A DNA stretch of 10,969 nt from Candidatus Poseidonia sp. (GTDB taxonomy: Archaea; Thermoplasmatota; Poseidoniia; Poseidoniales; Poseidoniaceae): the NCBI GenBank assembly GCA_013330155.1, contig DUIU01000139.1:1-10969 (forward strand). Reading direction: 5' to 3'. Positions 1 through 6,499 of this stretch are shown here, piece by piece. A program made the translations under genes and the position numbers. A model generated the notes under the pieces. The model worked only from the letters and a program-made list of their open reading frames with translations, had not been told where the DNA came from and did no database searches. Within the stretch, counting starts at the first letter, position 1. Each line of letters opens with the position of its first letter.

Positions 1-789
1 AACGATGCACCACGTCAGGTTTCACTCGATGAACGGAAAGCGGCAGACGAAGGGGATGAAACCGCCCTCAGCATCATCCAACGCCACCAAAAAGCGGTCG
101 AAAGCATGGTTCAATTTGGCAGGCAATTGGCAGAAAAATACAGCCGTGATTCCGCTGTACTGGAGTTTGAGAAAGGGCTCGCCGTCTTCTTTAGCCATGG
201 AGCGAAAAAGCGTTACATTGGCCAAGTGGTTTGGCCCAGCCAGGAAATGCTGGTGCGAGGTTATGAGACTCAGCGCACCGATTCCTTCGTTTACTTGACC
301 ACGACCATGAAGGAAATTTTCCGCTACGCTCTGGCCGACCAGGGAGATGAATTGGTGGCTTATGCGAAGCAGCGCGTGGAAGCGCTTCGGCAAAGCCGCG
401 TGCCAGCGAGCGAAGTTGTCCTTGCCAAGTCCTGCAAGGGGCGCGTCGTTCGAACACCCGTCAAGACCCCGGATGATGTTGACTTTACCAAAGACTACGC
501 AAAACCGGACAGCATGGCTCAGGTGCGGGTGGCCAAACAACGCATTGAGCGTGGTCTTGGATTCACCACCGGCATGAAGGTCTCCTACGTGGTCACCGAT
601 GCTAACAAACGGCCCATGTTCGTCGTTCCGTGGCTGGAAAACGAAGACGACCAGGCCAACATTACCTACGATGGGCGATTCTATGCAGAGCGGTTAGCCG
701 CAGCGGTCGGACGAATTACGGAAGCCTTTGGCTGGGAGGCCAAGGACCTCATGGCCGGCAACAAGCAGGCCAGTTTGTTCTCGTTCTAG
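1..789 (+). CDS. polB: Archaeal family B DNA polymerase, C-terminal part (5' truncated by window)
   Basis: Replicative or repair DNA polymerase of family B; only the last 262 residues are here. The frame is open from base 1, so the internal ATG at 106 is not the start. Seen: a KKRY motif at window residues 69-72, then a segment ending RGYETQRTDSF, which matches the palm-to-thumb passage of archaeal PolB (lysine-rich KKxY followed by RGxExxRxD). A C-terminal thumb block follows, with YVV near the middle and an AFGW segment before the tail. The last seven residues, QASLFSF (256-262), fit the PCNA-interacting consensus Q-x-x-L-x-x-F, as expected for an archaeal replicative polymerase held by the sliding clamp. 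The exonuclease domain and the catalytic aspartates lie upstream of the window, so activity and any inteins cannot be judged. The next gene starts 27 bases downstream on the same strand. Confidence 0.9.
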   Translation, partial: NDAPRQVSLDERKAADEGDETALSIIQRHQKAVESMVQFGRQLAEKYSRDSAVLEFEKGLAVFFSHGAKKRYIGQVVWPSQEMLVRGYETQRTDSFVYLTTTMKEIFRYALADQGDELVAYAKQRVEALRQSRVPASEVVLAKSCKGRVVRTPVKTPDDVDFTKDYAKPDSMAQVRVAKQRIERGLGFTTGMKVSYVVTDANKRPMFVVPWLENEDDQANITYDGRFYAERLAAAVGRITEAFGWEAKDLMAGNKQASLFSF

Positions 790-816
790 AGGTCCCATGG
801 CGAGGAAGCCCTTTTG

Positions 817-2046
817 ATGACCGAGCAACCACCCCGTGGCATGGGAAGCCACGCACGCCCCCTCATGATGGCAGGCTTGATGCTCTGCATGTCCATGTCT
901 GGATGTATTTTCGAGGACAGTTCGAGCAGCGACGAGGTTGAAGTTTTTGCCGTGTTCAATTTTACTCCAAGCATGAACATCAAGGTTGGAACAACCGTCA
1001 GCTTTGATGCCTCAAGTTCAACGCCCAACGACGGGTCCCTGACCTACCGATGGAACTTCGATACCGAAGGCACGATTGACATCGACGCGACGGGCCTTAC
1101 AGCAACGTGGACGTTTGATGAAGCCAAGACCTACAAAGTCACCTTGGAAGTCTCCGATGGCACGTCCACTTCGGAACAAACCCGAGACATAACGATCGCT
1201 CCCGAGAGTGCTGAGGTGCCCACCGCCGAAATCAGCCAGTATGCTGACGATGAAGATTGTGAAGACGAATCGATCACTGAATCGAGACACATCCTCGTTT
1301 GGATTTGCGCCCGAGACAAGAGCATGACCGACCGCTCGGTAACTGAAACCACGACCATTCAACTGGATGCCTCCGGCTCAGACTCAGGCGACTCCACTTC
1401 TCAGTACATACCCGAAGACGGGTATGCCTGGGACCTTGATTTGGAGGAAGACAAAGACAACGATGGCGATCCGGAAAACGACGATGACCTCGTAGGGGAA
1501 ACGGTTGACTGGAGCAATGTGGCTCCGGGTGAATACGAAATTGGACTCACGGTGACCAACAACGTTGAGATGACGGACAGCGCCACCATCAAAGTCTATG
1601 TCAGCTATGCCGGATATTGGAACGATTTTGAAATCGGCGGAAACACCAGCGGTAATGCCGCAGAATTGGACTTTGACACCATCATCCACTACAACAAGGA
1701 AACCGGCAACACCATTGTGAAAGCCCAAATGGAACTGGAGTATCCCAAAGAAGACGATGGATGCACCAATATCCCCGGGGCCAACAATTGCCGTGCTGAA
1801 TTGAACATCTTTGCGTACAACGAAGAGGATGAGGAGGCAGGAAACACCACGTCAACCGATGTTGAATCGCGGGACGCTGGTGATTGCGCTGACGACCTCG
1901 ATTGCATCCACTTGAGACTCTCAGGCTACATCTTTTCCGACTCCGAGTCAACCTACGGTGAAGGGGATTGGACAATGACCATCCAAAACGACCGAATCAA
2001 CGATTTTAGAGTTGACCAGTTCGTGATCCGCCTCTACTACAAATGA
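817..2046 (+). CDS. Secreted lipoprotein with two PKD-like domains
   Basis: Predicted membrane-anchored extracellular protein of 409 residues; function unknown. Start: ATG 817 follows a GAGGA motif at 802-806; a TTG at 814 and an ATG at 841 are alternatives. The N-terminus has a hydrophobic segment (about residues 15-28) and a lipobox M-S-G-C with the lipidation cysteine at 30, then a Ser/Asp linker. Residues 43-127 resemble a PKD domain (SFDASSS, then Y-x-W-N-F-D at 77-82, then Y-x-V-T-L-x-V-S-D-G). A second PKD-like domain spans about 134-263 (YAWDLD at 203-208) and carries an Asp-rich insert, 212-224, resembling a D-x-D-x-D-G calcium loop. The last ~145 residues are a separate beta-rich domain with GDWTMTI near the end, similar in style to P-domain (proprotein convertase) modules. 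Six cysteines follow the lipobox and could form disulfides. PKD domains usually serve protein or polysaccharide contacts at cell surfaces; no enzyme motif was seen. Confidence 0.82.
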   Translation: MTEQPPRGMGSHARPLMMAGLMLCMSMSGCIFEDSSSSDEVEVFAVFNFTPSMNIKVGTTVSFDASSSTPNDGSLTYRWNFDTEGTIDIDATGLTATWTFDEAKTYKVTLEVSDGTSTSEQTRDITIAPESAEVPTAEISQYADDEDCEDESITESRHILVWICARDKSMTDRSVTETTTIQLDASGSDSGDSTSQYIPEDGYAWDLDLEEDKDNDGDPENDDDLVGETVDWSNVAPGEYEIGLTVTNNVEMTDSATIKVYVSYAGYWNDFEIGGNTSGNAAELDFDTIIHYNKETGNTIVKAQMELEYPKEDDGCTNIPGANNCRAELNIFAYNEEDEEAGNTTSTDVESRDAGDCADDLDCIHLRLSGYIFSDSESTYGEGDWTMTIQNDRINDFRVDQFVIRLYYK

Positions 2047-2050
2047 GGTG
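2045..2050 (+). promoter_or_regulatory. Shine-Dalgarno site for pyruvate kinase
   Basis: GAGGTG overlaps the stop codon of the lipoprotein gene and lies 8 bases before the ATG at 2059. This supports that start and suggests translation coupled to the upstream gene. Confidence 0.7.
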
Positions 2051-2058
2051 AATGAAGC

Positions 2059-3510
2059 ATGCGAAGAACGCGAATCGTGGCGACCATCGGTCCCGCTTGC
2101 GATGACCGTGCGACCCTCAAATCCTTGTTGGAGGCAGGCGTTGATGTCTGCCGTTTCAATTACTCCCACGGCGAGCCAGAGGACAAAACCGACCTCTATC
2201 GCCGGGTCCGGGACATTGAGGACGAATTGGGCCGCCCCACATGCATTTTAGCTGACCTACCGGGTCCAAAACTTCGCCTTGGGAATTTCCCTGAAGTTGA
2301 GATGCTTGATGAAGGCAGCGAGATAACCCTCCATTGTGGGATGCGCGAACTTGAATCGACCAACGGGACTGATTTCCCAGTAGAGTATGCCGGCCTTTCA
2401 GCTGAACTCAATGTCGGCGACCCGATTTTGGTGGCGGACGGCCTGATTCGGCTCACCGTCCTTTCAACTTCGGGTCAGTCGGGTGGAAAGGTCCGTTGCA
2501 AAGTGATGGACGGAGGGCCCATCAGCAGCCGAAAGGGCGTGAATGTTCCCGGCACGCTTGTCGACCTCCCAGCGATTGGACCCAAGGATAAGGCCGCCCT
2601 TCAGCACGCTCTTGAAAACGGTGCAGATTACATTGCGGTCAGTTATGTTCGCACTGCAGAAGACTTGATGCCTGCGAAGGAAGCGGTCAAAGCGGCCTCC
2701 ATGCACGTTCCTATTCTCGCCAAAATTGAGCATCCTGTGGCCCTTGAAAATCTGGACAGCATCCTCGACTTGGCCGATGCCGTGATGGTGGCGAGGGGTG
2801 ATTTGGGCGTCGAAATACCACTCGAAAATGTCCCGGTTGCCCAACAACGCATCATCGACAAAGCCCTTGAACGAGGCATGCCGGTGGTGGTCGCCACACA
2901 AATGCTGGATTCCATGACGTTCCAACCCCGCCCGACGCGGGCCGAGGTGAGTGACGTCTCAACCGCCATTCGTCATGGTGCGACGGGCGTCATGTTGTCC
3001 GGTGAAACAGCCTCAGGTAAGTATCCTCTCGAAACCGTTCAGACCATGGCCAAAATTGCGCAAGCGACCGAGGATGGTTTGGACACTTACCAACTACGTC
3101 CAACCGCCTTGGCTCGGTTCCGCTCAACACGCGCCGTGGCTCATGCCGGTGTGGAGTTGGCGCGTGAAGCCGGGGCGTCCCGCCTTGTCGTGGCCACCGA
3201 ACACGGTACTTCGCCTCGTTTGGTCTCGGGCTACCGCCCTGAGATTCCCGTCACAGCTGTTAGCGATCGGCTCCGTGCTCTTCGGCGCACCTGTCTTCTT
3301 CCAGGTGTCGATGCCGTCCTTTCGAAAGAACACGACCGAGGTTCCAAGACGATGCGAGAGGCCGTGAAGCAGTTGGTTCTTCAAGGTCGTATCAAGCCCG
3401 GTGAGCGTGTCGTTGCCATTTCAGGAAGCCCCTTGGCGATGCGTGGAGCAACCAGTACGCTCCGTCTTTACAAGATCGATTCCACTGGCGAAATCCTTGA
3501 CGCACAGTGA
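2059..3510 (+). CDS. pyk: Pyruvate kinase
   Basis: Converts phosphoenolpyruvate and ADP to pyruvate and ATP, the final ATP-forming step of glycolysis; cytosolic, 483 residues, normal family length. Family motifs are intact: N-terminal TRIVATIGPA (4-13), RFNYSHG (32-38; Arg32, Asn34 and Ser36 match the phosphate and cation ligands), DLPGPKLR (66-73), the catalytic AKIE block (Lys222, Glu224), VARGDLGVE (244-252, metal ligand Asp248), ATQMLDSM (279-286) and LSGETASGKYP after it. The B-domain lid lies between about residues 73 and 165 and the C domain covers about 345-483. No extra phosphohistidine-type C-terminal domain is present. Lys71 sits where potassium-dependent enzymes have Glu117 (rabbit muscle numbering), which in this family predicts a potassium-independent enzyme. 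The gene starts 12 bases after the lipoprotein stop, so the two are probably one transcript. Confidence 0.97.
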   Translation: MRRTRIVATIGPACDDRATLKSLLEAGVDVCRFNYSHGEPEDKTDLYRRVRDIEDELGRPTCILADLPGPKLRLGNFPEVEMLDEGSEITLHCGMRELESTNGTDFPVEYAGLSAELNVGDPILVADGLIRLTVLSTSGQSGGKVRCKVMDGGPISSRKGVNVPGTLVDLPAIGPKDKAALQHALENGADYIAVSYVRTAEDLMPAKEAVKAASMHVPILAKIEHPVALENLDSILDLADAVMVARGDLGVEIPLENVPVAQQRIIDKALERGMPVVVATQMLDSMTFQPRPTRAEVSDVSTAIRHGATGVMLSGETASGKYPLETVQTMAKIAQATEDGLDTYQLRPTALARFRSTRAVAHAGVELAREAGASRLVVATEHGTSPRLVSGYRPEIPVTAVSDRLRALRRTCLLPGVDAVLSKEHDRGSKTMREAVKQLVLQGRIKPGERVVAISGSPLAMRGATSTLRLYKIDSTGEILDAQ

Positions 3511-3606
3511 GATATACGGCGAAATGCGAGGAATTCAGCCCTCAAACCGCGTCGCGCTTTTGATATAGGGGATAATTGTCGGACGGCTTGCTAAGGAGCG
3601 ATTACC
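3511..3606 (+). promoter_or_regulatory. Promoter and leader of the EF-1A/S10 pair
   Basis: This 96-base gap has no gene. A TATA-like element (TTTGATATAGG, about 3558-3568) follows a GC-rich stretch. In archaea transcription begins roughly 25 bases downstream, near 3585-3592, which would give a short leader. A strong Shine-Dalgarno motif AAGGAG lies at 3593-3598, 8 bases before the ATG at 3607. The TATA call is by eye; the ribosome binding site is clear. Confidence 0.55.
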
Positions 3607-4896
3607 ATGGGAGCACAATGGGAAGACAGGAGCAAGCCACACCGCAACATCGTATTTATCGGTCACGTCGACCACGGAAAGTCCACCACCGTTGGACGTC
3701 TCCTTCTCGACTCCGGTCACATCGAAGAGCACGTGATTGAAAAGAACGAAAAACTCGCTGCAGAATCCGGTAAGGCTGGATTCGGACTTGCGTACGTCAT
3801 GGACGGACTCAAGGAAGAGCGCGAGCGTGGTATCACCATCGACGTCGCTCACAAGGAGTTCTTCACCCCTGATTACTACTGGACCATCATCGACGCACCA
3901 GGTCACCGAGACTTCGTGAAGAACATGATCACCGGTGCTTCCCAAGCTGACACCGCTGTGTTGCTCTGTGCAGCCAACGACGGTGTCAACGCCCAAACCA
4001 AGGAACACGCTTTCTTGGCCAAGGTGCTTGGTGTCAAGGGCCTCATCGTCCACGTCAACAAGATGGACATCTCTGGTGTCGACTGGACCGAAGAGAAGTA
4101 CAACAACGCATGCAAGGAAGTCTCTCAACTTCTCCGCATGGCTGGATTCAAGCCGGACGATGTCCCAATGATTCCTGCTTCGTCCCTCAACGGCGACAAC
4201 GTGTACAACAAGTCGGACAAGTGCCCATGGTACAAGGGTCCAACCCTCTTCGAGGCCATCAACGCTACACCAATGCCATCCAAGCCATCCGACAAGGCTC
4301 TCCGCCTACCTATTCAGGATGTCTACAAGATTTCCGGTATCGGTACCGTGCCTGTTGGTAAGATCGAAACCGGTGTCTTGAACGTCGGTAAGAACATCGT
4401 CTTCAACCCTTCAATGAAGGGCGGTGAAGTGAAGTCCATCGAGATGCACCACACCATGGTTGACAAGGCCGAACCCGGCGACAACGTCGGATTCAACGTT
4501 CGTGGCCTCGCTGCTGACGACATTCGCCGTGGCGACGTTGCAGGATACACGGACAACGAACCAACCTTCGTTCGACACGACGAGCACTTCGTCGGACAAA
4601 TCCAGCTCATGGACATTCCAAAGGCTGTTTCCGTTGGCTACACCCCAGTGTTCCACGCTCACACCGCTCAAGTCGCTGTGAAGTTCATGGACCTCTTGGA
4701 GAAGACCAACAAGAACGGCAAGGAAGCCAACCCTTCCTTCTTGAAGACCGGAGACGCATGTCTCATCCGCTTCCAGCCGACCAAGCCGTTGGCCATTGAG
4801 CAAATGGACACCTTCCCAGAACTTTCCCGCTTCGCTATCCGCGACATGGGCAAGACCGTGGCTGCAGGCGTTTGCTTGAAGATCGAGAAGAAGTGA
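3607..4896 (+). CDS. tuf: Translation elongation factor 1-alpha (archaeal EF-Tu homologue)
   Basis: GTPase of 429 residues that delivers aminoacyl-tRNA to the ribosomal A site; cytosolic. All GTP-binding motifs are visible: P-loop GHVDHGKST (19-27), switch I region ERGITID (73-79), DAPGH (96-100) and NKMD (151-154). The GTPase domain runs to about residue 220 and two beta-barrel domains follow, ending at the conserved basic tail KIEKK. The long helical segment between P-loop and switch I (about 38-70) is the archaeal/eukaryotic form rather than bacterial EF-Tu. The start is fixed by AAGGAG 8 bases upstream. Codon use is strongly biased: lysine is almost always AAG and Ile, Phe, Asp and Asn nearly always end in C, unlike the flanking genes. 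This fits very high expression. It is followed after 38 bases by ribosomal protein S10. Confidence 0.98.
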   Translation: MGAQWEDRSKPHRNIVFIGHVDHGKSTTVGRLLLDSGHIEEHVIEKNEKLAAESGKAGFGLAYVMDGLKEERERGITIDVAHKEFFTPDYYWTIIDAPGHRDFVKNMITGASQADTAVLLCAANDGVNAQTKEHAFLAKVLGVKGLIVHVNKMDISGVDWTEEKYNNACKEVSQLLRMAGFKPDDVPMIPASSLNGDNVYNKSDKCPWYKGPTLFEAINATPMPSKPSDKALRLPIQDVYKISGIGTVPVGKIETGVLNVGKNIVFNPSMKGGEVKSIEMHHTMVDKAEPGDNVGFNVRGLAADDIRRGDVAGYTDNEPTFVRHDEHFVGQIQLMDIPKAVSVGYTPVFHAHTAQVAVKFMDLLEKTNKNGKEANPSFLKTGDACLIRFQPTKPLAIEQMDTFPELSRFAIRDMGKTVAAGVCLKIEKK

Positions 4897-4920
4897 GTTC
4901 GCTCACTTGAGGATTGGGAC

Positions 4921-4926
4921 GAGGAG
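4921..4926 (+). promoter_or_regulatory. Shine-Dalgarno site for S10
   Basis: GAGGAG, 8 bases before the ATG at 4935, within the 38-base gap after EF-1A. It decides the S10 start. No separate promoter was seen, so S10 probably shares the EF-1A transcript. Confidence 0.75.
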
Positions 4927-4934
4927 TGAATTGA

Positions 4935-5264
4935 ATGGTTGCTGTTACCGTTATCAAACTGACCGGTGAGAACCACCAGGACATCGATAACGTTGCCAGC
5001 CAAATCAAAACCATCTGCGACAGCGGTGGAATCAACCTCCGTGGGCCAATTCCTCTGCCAACACGCCGACTTGTGGTCCCTGTTCGAAAGGCACCTGACG
5101 GCGAAGGCAGTGAGACCTACGACCACTGGGAAATGCGCATTCACAAGCGTCTGCTTGAGATGGACATTTCAACGGCAAAGGACCAAACGGCCCTCCGCTC
5201 AGTGACCAAGATTCCTATCCCTGACACCGTCAGCATCGAGATCTCGATGAGAAACATCAACTGA
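4935..5264 (+). CDS. rpsJ: Small ribosomal subunit protein S10 (uS10)
   Basis: Structural protein of the 30S head, 109 residues, usual archaeal length. Seen: an N-terminal beta strand of the type VTVIKLTG, a GPIPLPTRR block (the extended loop that reaches into the subunit), a central YDHWEMRIHKRLLEM segment and a C-terminal strand VSIEISMRNIN. These are the conserved blocks of the archaeal/eukaryotic uS10 (S20e) form. The position directly after EF-1A is the classic archaeal gene order and supports both calls. Codon use resembles that of EF-1A but is a little less biased. The product is likely co-translated from the same mRNA. Downstream lies a 97-base tail-to-tail gap with the GINS gene. Confidence 0.97.
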   Translation: MVAVTVIKLTGENHQDIDNVASQIKTICDSGGINLRGPIPLPTRRLVVPVRKAPDGEGSETYDHWEMRIHKRLLEMDISTAKDQTALRSVTKIPIPDTVSIEISMRNIN

Positions 5265-5361
5265 ACACGGTTGGTACGTCGATTCGGCTCAAAAGAGCCA
5301 ACTCAATTCAATCAGCGTAGCCTCTGCACTTCAACTTGAAGCCAGCAAAATCACTGGGCTT
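5265..5361. terminator. Convergent intergenic region with two weak hairpins
   Basis: This gap separates S10 (plus) from the GINS gene (minus). It holds a 5-bp stem GGCTC/GAGCC with an AAAA loop (5286-5299) and an inverted repeat CTTCA/TGAAG with a 3-base spacer (5329-5341). Neither is followed by a clear T run. They may help end or protect one or both transcripts, but the evidence is only symmetry. No tRNA cloverleaf could be drawn here. Confidence 0.3.
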
Positions 5362-6447
5362 TCACAACTCGGCTCGCTCTGCCACACCGGCGTCAATAAG
5401 CCATGCAGCCATGCCCTCGTCGAGGAAATGAACGTCTCCAACCTCGAGAACCAAAGGCTGGCCTGATGCGTCCATGACCGGCTCAGGCATGGTTTCGAGG
5501 ATGCGCACACGCACGTTGCCCTCATCTTGAGACGGCGTCGCTTTGGTGGGTTCAGGCGCCGCTTCCGGGGGCTCGTCCTGAATGGTTTGAATGGGGTCTT
5601 TTGATGGAGCCAGTTCCATGGCAGCTCCGTGTTTTGCCGCGGATGAAGTTGGAGTTTCGCCCGCCATTGGTGCGGCATCAGTGGCATCACGGCCTTGCAT
5701 GTCGGCCAGCAAGTAGGCTTCTTCATCCGCCCACGGGGCATCATCCATCCATCGCTCTTCAGCGTCTTCTTGCGCCGCGGGCAGAGGTTCCATCGTGTCT
5801 TCAAAGGCCAAATCAGGCGGGGGGCGGGAGGTGATTTTTCCTTCACCCACATAGGCGTCCAACTGCATGGTTCCAGGCGCATGGGTGCGGGGCTGCATCA
5901 TGATTTCACCGAGCAAACCTTGCTGCATACCTTGCCAATCAATTTCTTTCTTGAACCGGTCAACGTTGAGCTGGAGGGCATGGTAGAAGGCTTTCTCAGA
6001 CGGGTCGTGGCGTTGCCAATCCAGCGAGGGGAGTTCTTGGGCCATGTTGGGGTTCCCTCCGCTTCGCAGGGCTTGACTGGCGGCATGTTGCATCATGGCG
6101 ACCATTCGTTTTCTTGCGAGCTCGGAAGCGATTCGCCGGATGTTGGTCTGGCGCTTCTGAAGGTTCTGGAGTCGCATGTCAATGGAACCTTTTCGTACCA
6201 TTTCTTGAATCTCCAAGTCGAGGCTTGAAAGGAGGGCCCGGACCATTTCCCAAAAGTCCTGACGAGGCAAGGGTATGGGGACGTGCCGCGGAAGTTGTTG
6301 GCGGTGTGTGGTGAACAGCTGCTCTTCTATCTCTTGGGCTTGTGCGCCGTCGAGATCACGAACAGGGTTCATGAAACGTACGTGGAGGTGACGGGTTTTG
6401 AATCCTCTTCCGCAGAATACTTGCCACCTCTTGTCTGATGCAAGCAT
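5362..6447 (-). CDS. GINS complex subunit, Gins51-like, with long acidic linker
   Basis: Probable subunit of the archaeal GINS complex, which joins MCM helicase and a GINS-associated nuclease/Cdc45-like protein at the fork. The frame gives 361 residues. Residues about 26-170 form a helical A domain: a PLPRQDFW entry like the family's L-P-x-x-F/Y motif, then long amphipathic helices with RRIASELARKR. Residues 172-310 are low-complexity, rich in Asp, Glu, Pro and Ala, and look disordered. Residues 311-361 form the small B domain: VRVRILE, then LEVGDVHFL, then a helix and a closing GVAE. This A-then-B order is that of archaeal Gins51; typical members are near 190-200 residues, so the linker is unusually long. 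Start is uncertain: ATG at 6447 has a close GGGTG, while Met26 (6372) fits the family N-terminus better but lacks a ribosome site. Confidence 0.78.
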   Translation of the reverse strand: MLASDKRWQVFCGRGFKTRHLHVRFMNPVRDLDGAQAQEIEEQLFTTHRQQLPRHVPIPLPRQDFWEMVRALLSSLDLEIQEMVRKGSIDMRLQNLQKRQTNIRRIASELARKRMVAMMQHAASQALRSGGNPNMAQELPSLDWQRHDPSEKAFYHALQLNVDRFKKEIDWQGMQQGLLGEIMMQPRTHAPGTMQLDAYVGEGKITSRPPPDLAFEDTMEPLPAAQEDAEERWMDDAPWADEEAYLLADMQGRDATDAAPMAGETPTSSAAKHGAAMELAPSKDPIQTIQDEPPEAAPEPTKATPSQDEGNVRVRILETMPEPVMDASGQPLVLEVGDVHFLDEGMAAWLIDAGVAERAEL

Positions 6448-6499
6448 GACACCCTTTCATATCCAACCACTGCACCTCGCGAAAGCGAGGTGTCTTGAC
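6448..6499. promoter_or_regulatory. Divergent promoter region between GINS and giant surface protein
   Basis: Only 52 bases separate the two divergent starts. A TTTCATAT element at 6455-6462 could serve as TATA for the plus gene; on the other strand GGATATGAAA could be a weak element for GINS. The rest is dominated by the inverted repeat listed separately. Promoter elements here are tentative. Confidence 0.4.
6473..6492 (+). repeat. Perfect inverted repeat / GNRA hairpin overlapping a ribosome binding site
   Basis: Arms CACCTCGC (6473-6480) and GCGAGGTG (6485-6492) are perfectly complementary over 8 bp, flank a GAAA loop, and can be extended by one G-U pair. As RNA from the plus strand this is a stable stem with a GNRA tetraloop. 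Its 3' arm contains GAGGTG (6487-6492), the Shine-Dalgarno site 7 bases before the ATG at 6500. As DNA it is a 20-base dyad suited to a dimeric regulator. Which role applies depends on where transcription starts. Confidence 0.7.

Noticed and set aside
22..540. Minus-strand 172-codon frame opposite the polymerase
   Set aside because: It lies opposite a well supported polymerase reading frame and shows no recognisable protein features.
797..817. Short ORF ATG 797 to TGA 817 between polymerase and lipoprotein
   Set aside because: Only six codons with no ribosome site of its own; it simply contains the GAGGA site of the lipoprotein gene.
3535..4128. Minus-strand 197-codon frame opposite EF-1A
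   Set aside because: It is the antisense shadow of the strongly codon-biased EF-1A gene; its Val/Asp-rich, low-information composition follows from that bias.
5265..5361. Possible tRNA after S10, as seen in some archaea
   Set aside because: A GATTCGGCTC segment resembles a T-loop region in part, but no acceptor stem or anticodon arm could be paired on either strand.
6446..6499. Alternative upstream starts (ATG 6446, TTG 6398 after a GGAGGTGA at 6384) for the giant surface protein
   Set aside because: They are in frame and open, but would add residues ahead of the signal peptide and overlap the GINS gene. ATG 6500 has its own ribosome site and a direct signal sequence.
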